Shown: one piece after another, positions 1-5,265 of the stretch | How the letters are laid out: each line of letters starts with the position of its first letter | Position numbering within the stretch: the first letter of the stretch is position 1 | Source of the DNA: a bacterium | GTDB lineage: Bacteria > Bacillota_I > Bacilli_A > Acholeplasmatales > JAEDCM01 | Direction of reading: 5' to 3' | Assembly (NCBI GenBank): GCA_024695185.1 | Contig: JAILIR010000022.1 | Coordinates: 1-5,584 of the forward strand | Length of the DNA stretch: 5,584 nucleotides | Program-made: the position numbers and the translations under genes | The notes under the pieces: model-generated | Told to the model about the DNA's origin: nothing | Seen by the model: the letters and a program-made list of their open reading frames with translations, nothing else | Database searches by the model: none

Positions 1-5
1 AATCA

Positions 6-1928
6 TTACTCATTATTATCACTTCCAATACATTCTATTAATTTAATATTACCTTTGATTTTAAATAAGTTATCTAAATCATTTGGTAATAAGAAATAAT
101 CACCCTTTTTAATTTCTCTTTTATAATCTTTTCCATATAGAACTCCACTTCCATCTAGTACAATCCATACACTAGGTCCACCACATAAATTAAGTGGTTT
201 TTTATCTAGAGTATATCTATTCATCTTAAAGCATGGAGTATCTTTATATGTGATTAAATTCTCTTTTAAATAATCACTACTATATTCTATTTTAGGGCTT
301 ATTTTAGCCATATCTAGGGCCTTACTTCCTACTAAATCATAGTTAAAACAATCTAGGGCAACATCTTTTGTTAAGCCTATATATTTTTCTTCTTCACTAA
401 TCTTATAATCACCACAATAGCCTTCAGGTTGAATAGTAAAATCAGTAGGCTCTTGTATCTCTATTATAGTACAGTTTTCACCAATCGCATGAATTAATCC
501 ACCTTTAATTAAATAAATATCACCAACTTTAGGTTTAACTTCGTTTAGGATAGACCTCATTATATCACGTTCAGTATTAGATTTGATTTCTAAATCGAAT
601 AGTTCTTGTTTAGTTATTTTATTTTTAAAACCAAAATATAGTTTAGCGTCTTTTCTAGCATCTATTACTAGCCAGGCTTCTGTTTTACCGTATTCACTAT
701 TAAAATATTTTTTTGAGAATTCTTTAGTTGGATGCACCTGCATAGGTAATCTAATTGCACTATCTAAATACTTAACTAGACAATCATACTTCTTATTACC
801 TTCTATTCTTGGTTCATTTTTAAGCAAGTCATCTAAGAAGATATTAGTACCTTCAATTACACTTACGCCATCACGAATACCAAAATATTTAGGGTTAATT
901 GCTTTAACCTTACTACACAACCATTCTTCTGGGAAAAAGTTATTAGTATTAGAGTCCCCAAGTAACTTATGGTATCCTTTACCACCTAAATATATTCTAT
1001 ATACTCTATTTCTATTAAAGAAGATAGGTTGATGGAACATATCATAATAACTAGGCATTCCTTCCATAGTTCCCTTATGGCTAACCTTATATGCGCTAGC
1101 TCTATTACTAAATTCTAATGCACTTTGTAAATTGGCTAAATCTAGGGATTTATTGAATATAGAAATATAATATAGGAAAGCCCCTATAAAGGTATCTCCA
1201 GCACCTGTAGTATCTATTTCTTTTACCTTTAGGGCATTTATATGAGTATATTCTAAATCTCTATTATAGGCAGTTACACCATTAGAGCCTAAAGTAATAA
1301 TAACAATCTTCCATTTGTTAGATAATTCTTTTAAACATTTAATACCTTCTATTTCATTATTACAATTAGTGATAGTTTTAAGTTCTTCTATACTTAGCTT
1401 TAATATATCAGCATAAACAATAAATTCTTTACATCTATCAATCATTAAAGCTTTATCATCCCAAATGTTTTCTCTTAAATTTAAATCAAAGCTTACTAAA
1501 CCCTTTGTGTTATCTAAGGCATACTTAATCGCATCTTTTATAGGAAAGTTTCCTAAGCATAAGCTGCAAATATGAATTATAGAATCCTTATCAAATAGTT
1601 TTTTATTAATTTCTTTTTTATTTAGCTTTACACTTGATGAATCATTAAAATAAAAGCTATATTTACCATCCTTTATAAAAGCTAAGCCTGTTTTTTCTTT
1701 AGGATCTATTATGATATTAGTTGTATCTATATTGTACTTTTTAAAGGCATCAAGTAAAAAGGTAGAAAAAATATCATTACTTAATTTAGTTATGATACTA
1801 GCATATCCACCTAGCTTACTAATAGCCGCACATACATTAGCTGGAGCTCCTCCAGCATTTTGTATAAAACTATTATTTTCATATTTAAAATCAATTAAAG
1901 CTTCACCTATTGCATAAATCTTTTTCAT
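6..1928 (-). CDS. Fused PfkB-family sugar kinase (fructokinase-like) and class I mannose-6-phosphate isomerase (ManA-like)
   Basis: One continuous 640-codon frame carries two enzymes. Residues 1 to about 298 are a PfkB/ribokinase-fold hexose kinase. The N-terminal IGEALIDF strand, the GGAPAN sugar-binding signature (26-31) and the DTTGAGD motif (239-245, catalytic base D245) are those of fructokinases, which turn fructose into fructose-6-phosphate with ATP. Residues from about 300 to 640 match the class I, zinc-dependent phosphomannose isomerase, which interconverts mannose-6-phosphate and fructose-6-phosphate. FPEEW lies at 331-335, and the presumed zinc ligands are Q397 and H399 (QVHP), E417 (KTEAW) and H480 (GLIHAIG). 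The second domain ends in a cupin-like C-terminus. A conserved Arg expected after the EIQEPTD stretch is Gln500 here. No signal peptide or membrane segment is seen, so it is cytosolic. The ATG at 1928 is chosen because AGAAGGTG (1934-1941) sits 5 nt upstream; an in-frame ATG 30 nt further up lacks such a site. The free hexose it phosphorylates (fructose or mannose) is inferred, not proven. Confidence 0.9.
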   Translation of the reverse strand: MKKIYAIGEALIDFKYENNSFIQNAGGAPANVCAAISKLGGYASIITKLSNDIFSTFLLDAFKKYNIDTTNIIIDPKEKTGLAFIKDGKYSFYFNDSSSVKLNKKEINKKLFDKDSIIHICSLCLGNFPIKDAIKYALDNTKGLVSFDLNLRENIWDDKALMIDRCKEFIVYADILKLSIEELKTITNCNNEIEGIKCLKELSNKWKIVIITLGSNGVTAYNRDLEYTHINALKVKEIDTTGAGDTFIGAFLYYISIFNKSLDLANLQSALEFSNRASAYKVSHKGTMEGMPSYYDMFHQPIFFNRNRVYRIYLGGKGYHKLLGDSNTNNFFPEEWLCSKVKAINPKYFGIRDGVSVIEGTNIFLDDLLKNEPRIEGNKKYDCLVKYLDSAIRLPMQVHPTKEFSKKYFNSEYGKTEAWLVIDARKDAKLYFGFKNKITKQELFDLEIKSNTERDIMRSILNEVKPKVGDIYLIKGGLIHAIGENCTIIEIQEPTDFTIQPEGYCGDYKISEEEKYIGLTKDVALDCFNYDLVGSKALDMAKISPKIEYSSDYLKENLITYKDTPCFKMNRYTLDKKPLNLCGGPSVWIVLDGSGVLYGKDYKREIKKGDYFLLPNDLDNLFKIKGNIKLIECIGSDNNE

Positions 1929-1933
1929 ACCGA

Positions 1934-1941
1934 CACCTTCT
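1934..1941 (-). promoter_or_regulatory. Ribosome binding site that sets the start of the kinase-isomerase fusion
   Basis: On the minus strand AGAAGGTG lies 5 nt before the ATG at 1928-1926. The upstream in-frame ATG (1958-1956) has only A/T-rich DNA before it and would add ten residues that do not belong to the PfkB fold. The start at 1928 is therefore preferred. Confidence 0.8.
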
Positions 1942-1950
1942 AAATTATAT

Positions 1951-1970
1951 TTTAACATTTATATGTTAAA
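1951..1970. promoter_or_regulatory. Perfect 8-bp inverted repeat, candidate operator of the kinase-isomerase gene
   Basis: TTTAACAT (1951-1958) and ATGTTAAA (1963-1970) are exact reverse complements separated by TTAT. The repeat begins 22 bp upstream of the fusion gene's start codon and overlaps the -10 and start-site region of the candidate promoter. That position suits a dimeric repressor. The arms are not followed by a T-run, so it is not an intrinsic terminator. The base composition is A/T-rich, which raises the chance of a coincidental palindrome. The binding protein is unknown. Confidence 0.45.
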
Positions 1971-1991
1971 TATAAAAGATTTATTTTTCAA
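1963..1991 (-). promoter_or_regulatory. Candidate sigma-A-type promoter of the kinase-isomerase gene
   Basis: On the minus strand TTGAAA (1991-1986) is followed after 17 nt by TAACAT (1968-1963), which predicts a start near 1956 and a leader of about 28 nt. It lies just after the terminator of the preceding GH5 gene, where an independent promoter is expected. An alternative extended -10, TGTTAAAAT (1957-1949), would place the start on the ribosome binding site and is less likely. Matches in DNA this A/T-rich are weak evidence. Confidence 0.35.
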
Positions 1992-1998
1992 ATATAAC

Positions 1999-2021
1999 AA
2001 AAAAAGGCTTAAATAAGCCTT
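1999..2021 (-). terminator. Intrinsic terminator of the GH5 gene
   Basis: On the minus strand AAGGCTT, loop ATTT and AAGCCTT form a perfect 7-bp stem (arms 2021-2015 and 2010-2004) followed by a T-run to 1999. It begins 12 nt after the TAG stop of the GH5 gene. The other strand has no comparable T-run. It should largely uncouple the GH5 gene from the kinase-isomerase gene downstream. Confidence 0.85.
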
Positions 2022-2032
2022 ATATTTGTAAT

Positions 2033-3061
2033 CTATGCGTTATCTGCGATTTTCTTTAGGACTGGTTTATTGACTTCATCAATAATACCATAGTCCATTT
2101 CTTTATAGCTCCATAGAGCTCTAGCAATACCATGTTTTTCTAATACTTTATGGATTGCTTCATACCATCTAACCTTAGCGTTTATATCAGCTAGATTGAT
2201 TACACCATATTCACCACAGTATAATCTTAGGTTGTGCTTTTTAGCAAATGCGATAGCTCCATCAAATAATTTATTAAATACATTATTTACATAATCATCT
2301 TCCGATAAGCCAAAGTATAATCCTTTTTCTCCACCCCAGTTTTCATAAACTTTCTTTAGTGGTCCATTCTTTGCCTTTACTACATCTTCTTTATTAAGTG
2401 GGAAATTAATTCTAAAATCTAGTGGCATATCTTTAATCCAGTATGCGCCTTGATGTGTAAAGATAAGTGGTTCATAACAGTGGAATGTATAAATTAAATT
2501 CTTATCATTAATGATAGGTAATTTAACTAAATCAGATAAGCTATTATTTCTAGTACCACCAAAAATAATTAATACATCCTTATCAATCTTTCTAATTCTA
2601 TCTACAGCCTCAATTATAGTTTCATTCCAAATAGGTCCAAATTCTTCTTTTGTTACTTCGTTAAGTAATTCAAATACTAACATATCTTTATATTTAGAAT
2701 ATCTATGTGCAAATTCTTCCCAAAGCTTAAAGAATCTTTCTCTAACAGCTCTATCACTAAAGAATTGTACCTTAGATTCATCATCAAATACAAAGCCATA
2801 TGTTTCATGTAAATCTAAAACCATATTTAAATTATTATTTTTAGCCCACTTGATTGCTCTATCTATATATTTAAATCCATCAGTATAAGTTCCATCCTCT
2901 TCTTCAACTAAGTTATAGTCTACAGGAATTCTTACATGATCAAATCCTAAATCTTTTATTCTCTTGAAATCAGCTTCTGAAATAAAAGTTTCATAGTGTT
3001 CAATTTCGGGTTCACATTGTGATAACCATCCGCCTATATTTATACCCTTTTTTAGTTCCAT
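2033..3061 (-). CDS. Cytoplasmic glycoside hydrolase family 5 (cellulase-superfamily) enzyme
   Basis: This is a single-domain (beta/alpha)8 glycoside hydrolase of 342 residues. GH5 enzymes are retaining beta-glycosidases acting on beta-glucans, beta-mannans, xyloglucan and related substrates. The eight residues conserved across the family can all be placed: R44 (HVRIPV), H85 (DLHET), N134 and acid/base E135 (ELLNEV), H194 and Y196 (TFHCYEP), nucleophile E284 (YCGEYG) and W317 (LWSYK). The protein opens with MELKKGINIGGWL, which is already the first barrel strand, so there is no signal peptide, linker or carbohydrate-binding module. It should work inside the cell on imported oligosaccharides. 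The ATG at 3061 is chosen because GAGGTG (3073-3068) lies 6 nt upstream; the in-frame GTG at 3070 is part of that site. It is divergent from the AraC-type regulator, which probably controls it, and ends in its own terminator. The subfamily and the exact substrate (glucan or mannan type) cannot be told by eye. Confidence 0.92.
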   Translation of the reverse strand: MELKKGINIGGWLSQCEPEIEHYETFISEADFKRIKDLGFDHVRIPVDYNLVEEEDGTYTDGFKYIDRAIKWAKNNNLNMVLDLHETYGFVFDDESKVQFFSDRAVRERFFKLWEEFAHRYSKYKDMLVFELLNEVTKEEFGPIWNETIIEAVDRIRKIDKDVLIIFGGTRNNSLSDLVKLPIINDKNLIYTFHCYEPLIFTHQGAYWIKDMPLDFRINFPLNKEDVVKAKNGPLKKVYENWGGEKGLYFGLSEDDYVNNVFNKLFDGAIAFAKKHNLRLYCGEYGVINLADINAKVRWYEAIHKVLEKHGIARALWSYKEMDYGIIDEVNKPVLKKIADNA

Positions 3062-3067
3062 ATTTAT

Positions 3068-3073
3068 CACCTC
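3068..3073 (-). promoter_or_regulatory. Ribosome binding site of the GH5 gene
   Basis: GAGGTG on the minus strand sits 6 nt before the ATG at 3061-3059. Its last three bases form an in-frame GTG that could be mistaken for the start codon. The Shine-Dalgarno role is the better reading. Confidence 0.85.
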
Positions 3074-3081
3074 AAAAATAT

Positions 3082-3110
3082 TTTACAAAAAAATATCAAT
3101 TTTTTATACA
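3082..3110 (+). promoter_or_regulatory. Candidate promoter of the AraC-type regulator gene
   Basis: TTTACA (3082-3087) and TATACA (3105-3110) are spaced by 17 nt, predicting a start near 3117 and a leader of about 40 nt. An alternative is TATACA (3105-3110) as -35 with TAAAAT (3130-3135) as -10 and a long 19-nt spacer. Either choice overlaps the promoter proposed for the opposite GH5 gene. Confidence 0.35.
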
Positions 3111-3132
3111 AAAATTATAAAAAAAATGTTAA
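3103..3132 (-). promoter_or_regulatory. Candidate promoter of the GH5 gene
   Basis: On the minus strand TTAACA (3132-3127) and TATAAA (3108-3103) are separated by 18 nt, each one mismatch from the sigma-A consensus. The predicted start near 3096 leaves a leader of about 35 nt. A perfect TATAAT also lies at 3119-3114 but has no good -35 partner. The region is so A/T-rich that this remains a prediction. Confidence 0.5.
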
Positions 3133-3157
3133 AATTCATATTAAAGAAGGCGATATA

Positions 3158-3916
3158 ATGAGTATAAGAAAAGATTTAAAGTACAAAAACTACATAAGTT
3201 TAGATGATAATATTGAAAGAAAGAGCTATGAACACGATATAGAAATATATGAAGCTATTAAGGCAGGTAGAATAGAATGGATTGAAAATAAGCTTAAATC
3301 TGATCCATTCAAGAAAAGAGAAGACTGGGGTATTCTATCAACTAACGAACATAGAAACTATACATACCACTTCGTTATAACTGCGGCTTTAATCGCAAGA
3401 TTCTGTATTGAAGGAGGGCTACCTCTAGATGAAGCATATACGATAAGTGATTATTATATTCAAAAGGTTGATTTAACTACTCGTGGTGAACAAATCGCTG
3501 AATTATATAAGGAAATGGTTATGGACTATGCCTATAAGATGAAAAACATCGAAACTAAAAATATTTATTCACTACAAATTGTTAAGACTATTGATTATAT
3601 AAATAACCACCTATATGAAAATATTAAGATTAATGATATCGCAGATCACATTAATCTTAATCAGTTCTATCTATCAACATTATTTAAACAAGAAACCGGA
3701 GTTAACTTAAAGGACTTCATTTTAAAGAAGAAAATAGAAACCGCAAGAAACATGATTGATTATTCAGGCTTATCATTTATTGAGATTGCTGAAGAGCTTG
3801 GTTTCTGTAGCCAAAGCTACTTTATATTATCATTTAAAAAAATTATTGGTATGACTCCAAAGAAATACCAAGAGAGTGTTAAACAAGCATTTTCTAAAGG
3901 AATAGAAAAAAAATAA
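3158..3916 (+). CDS. AraC/XylS-family transcriptional regulator with a non-cupin N-terminal domain
   Basis: This 252-residue protein is a DNA-binding transcription regulator. The C-terminal hundred residues (about 137-240) are the two-helix-turn-helix AraC domain. The first HTH lies around 157-178 (INDIADHINLNQFYLSTLFK). The second lies around 205-228, with the family-typical ending FKKIIGMTPKKYQ. The N-terminal half (about 25-130) is predicted mostly alpha-helical. It has a GILSTNEHRNYTYHF stretch, then IEGGLPLDEAYTISDYYIQKVD. This resembles an effector region seen in AraC-type regulators of low-GC Firmicutes, not the AraC cupin arm; its ligand is unknown to me. The ATG at 3158 has GAAGG (3146-3150) 7 nt upstream. 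It is transcribed away from the GH5 gene across a shared 96-bp control region. That arrangement suggests it activates or represses the GH5 gene, and perhaps itself and neighbouring sugar genes. The gene ends in a terminator that begins immediately at its stop codon. Confidence 0.92.
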   Translation: MSIRKDLKYKNYISLDDNIERKSYEHDIEIYEAIKAGRIEWIENKLKSDPFKKREDWGILSTNEHRNYTYHFVITAALIARFCIEGGLPLDEAYTISDYYIQKVDLTTRGEQIAELYKEMVMDYAYKMKNIETKNIYSLQIVKTIDYINNHLYENIKINDIADHINLNQFYLSTLFKQETGVNLKDFILKKKIETARNMIDYSGLSFIEIAEELGFCSQSYFILSFKKIIGMTPKKYQESVKQAFSKGIEKK

Positions 3917-3940
3917 AACGGCTAAAACTAGCCGTTTTTT
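3915..3940. terminator. Bidirectional intrinsic terminator between the convergent regulator and GH13 genes
   Basis: AAAACGGCTA (3915-3924), loop AAAC and TAGCCGTTTT (3929-3938) form a perfect 10-bp inverted repeat with a GC-containing core. On the plus strand it is followed by T's to 3940, terminating the regulator gene, whose TAA is at 3914-3916. On the minus strand the A-rich flank gives a T-run for the GH13 gene, whose TAA is at 3946-3944. One hairpin therefore serves both genes. Confidence 0.9.
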
Positions 3941-3943
3941 ATT

Positions 3944-5191
3944 TTATATGATCTTTGATGATTTTCTCTCTAATGTATAATTATAATGATTATTTCTATA
4001 CCAGAAATCAAATGTAAAATCATTATCTCCAGCATTAACTAAAACAATTTTTAATTCATTATCATACATTCTTGCAAAGGCATATTGCATATTCCAAATG
4101 TTGATTTTTTCATAACCGCCATACATTAAGGCATTAGAGTTTTTCTTAATATTGATTAACTCTTTAATATGATTAGTTAGATCATTATCTTGCATTTTTG
4201 TTATATCAATATATGGACGCAAATCATTATCAGACCCATTATGTTTAGTTCCTTCTATACCCCATTCAGATCCATAATATACTGAAGGAATACCTGGAAT
4301 CATAAACATAAGAGTATATACATTCTTTAAGTTCTCTCTATCTTGAAGTGTATTTACTATTCTATTTACATCATGATTATCTACAAAGTTATAAAGTAAT
4401 CTATTCTTATATAAACCATATGGGCCAAATTCACGTTCTACTCCATGAGCATATTCAAACATGTTTTTAGAATTAAAAGCACTAAACATTGATTTATATA
4501 ATGCATAGTTAGTAGTTGAATCAAGTCTATCTAAAAATCTTTGATAATCTCCACTTACTATTTCACCCATTAACCAGAAATCATGTTTTAATGATTTACA
4601 TCTATCTTTTAATTGATTAAAGAAGTTTAAATCTATTTGATCAGCAGCATCTAATCTTAAACCATCTATATCAAATTCTTTAATCCACATTTCTACCGCA
4701 TTTAATAAGTGATCGCAAACATATGAGTTTCTTAAATTTAGTTTTACTAAGGAAGTATATCCTCCCCATGTATTATATGAGAAGCCATCATTTCTATCAT
4801 TATTGGAATTGAAGTTTAAACCATTAAACCAATCACAATGGTAACTCTTCTCTCTATATTGTTGTAGATCCTTAAATGCCCAGAAATCTCTACTTACATG
4901 GTTAAAAACGCCATCTAAAACGATTTTTAGGCCTTCGCCTTTAATATATTTACATAATTCTTTAAAGTCTTCATTTGTGCCTAATCTTGAATCAACCTTG
5001 TAATAATCAGTTGTATCATAGCCATGGAATTTAGATTCAAATAATGGTCCAAAATAGATTGTGTCAAATCCCATTTCTTTAATATGAGGAATCCATTTAT
5101 AGATTTCTTTTAATCTATTAACAGGTTCTTTATATTCATTTTCAAATAAGGCATTACATAAACCAAGTGGATAAATATGATATATAATCAT
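3944..5191 (-). CDS. Cytoplasmic GH13 alpha-amylase-family glycoside hydrolase
   Basis: This 415-residue protein is a (beta/alpha)8 alpha-amylase-family enzyme, hydrolysing or transferring alpha-glucosidic bonds in maltodextrins or related alpha-glucans. The conserved regions appear in order. Region I is DGVFNH (93-98), region V is LVKLNL (148-153), and region II is GLRLDAAD with R179 and nucleophile D181. Region III is LMGEI with acid/base E210, and region IV is FVDNHD with H273 and D274. A short C-terminal beta-rich tail follows. The chain begins MIIYHIYPLGL, the first barrel strand, so it has no signal peptide and no CBM34-type N-terminal domain; it should be cytosolic. The ATG at 5191 has AGGAGAT (5204-5198) about 8 nt upstream. 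An in-frame ATG at 5212 has no such site. Downstream is the bidirectional terminator shared with the convergent regulator. Upstream is the tpiA terminator, leaving little room for its own promoter. Specificity (cyclomaltodextrinase, maltogenic or other) is unresolved. Confidence 0.92.
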   Translation of the reverse strand: MIIYHIYPLGLCNALFENEYKEPVNRLKEIYKWIPHIKEMGFDTIYFGPLFESKFHGYDTTDYYKVDSRLGTNEDFKELCKYIKGEGLKIVLDGVFNHVSRDFWAFKDLQQYREKSYHCDWFNGLNFNSNNDRNDGFSYNTWGGYTSLVKLNLRNSYVCDHLLNAVEMWIKEFDIDGLRLDAADQIDLNFFNQLKDRCKSLKHDFWLMGEIVSGDYQRFLDRLDSTTNYALYKSMFSAFNSKNMFEYAHGVEREFGPYGLYKNRLLYNFVDNHDVNRIVNTLQDRENLKNVYTLMFMIPGIPSVYYGSEWGIEGTKHNGSDNDLRPYIDITKMQDNDLTNHIKELINIKKNSNALMYGGYEKINIWNMQYAFARMYDNELKIVLVNAGDNDFTFDFWYRNNHYNYTLERKSSKII

Positions 5192-5197
5192 AACATC

Positions 5198-5204
5198 ATC
5201 TCCT
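5198..5204 (-). promoter_or_regulatory. Ribosome binding site that sets the GH13 start
   Basis: AGGAGAT on the minus strand lies about 8 nt before the ATG at 5191-5189. It supports this start over the in-frame ATG at 5212-5210, which lies just 4 nt after the T-run of the upstream hairpin. Confidence 0.8.
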
Positions 5205-5215
5205 ATACACATATG

Positions 5216-5250
5216 AAAAAATAACTATCTCAAGCGAGCTAGTTATTTTT
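5216..5250. terminator. Strong hairpin terminator between tpiA and the GH13 gene
   Basis: AAAAATAACTA (5217-5227) pairs perfectly with TAGTTATTTTT (5240-5250). The stem continues, after one mismatch, as CTC (5229-5231) with GAG (5236-5238), closing on a 4-nt loop AAGC. Read on the minus strand it starts 16 nt after the tpiA stop and ends in six T's, as expected for a tpiA terminator. The opposite strand also ends in a T-run, so the element is symmetrical, although no plus-strand gene enters it here. Confidence 0.85.
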
Positions 5251-5265
5251 CTATTTTTAATTAAA

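Noticed and set aside
583..1032. Open frame of 149 codons on the plus strand opposite the isomerase domain
   Set aside because: It lies wholly inside a well-supported minus-strand gene, its product resembles no family I know, and it is rich in the Leu/Ser/Ile runs expected from reading A/T-rich antisense codons.
1038..1076. Possible internal start for a free isomerase domain (AAGGGA and GGAAGGA followed by ATG codons at 1067, 1058 and 1040, minus strand)
   Set aside because: The spacings are poor (3, 12 and 18 nt for the relevant pairs), and the region codes for the normal PfkB C-terminus, so separate translation of the isomerase is not supported.
1711..1917. Open frame of 68 codons on the plus strand opposite the kinase domain
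   Set aside because: It is antisense to conserved PfkB motifs and has no recognisable protein family; a hydrophobic-looking product is a by-product of the codon composition.
2511..2888. Open frame of 125 codons on the plus strand opposite the GH5 gene
   Set aside because: It is antisense to the GH5 catalytic core, with no family resemblance and no independent evidence of coding.
3068..3070. GTG start codon giving a GH5 protein three residues longer
   Set aside because: This GTG is the end of the GAGGTG ribosome binding site for the ATG at 3061; no other binding site lies at the right distance before it.
3154..3159. Perfect TATAAT on the plus strand
   Set aside because: It overlaps the regulator's own start codon, so it cannot serve as the promoter of that gene unless translation starts much further downstream, for which there is no evidence.
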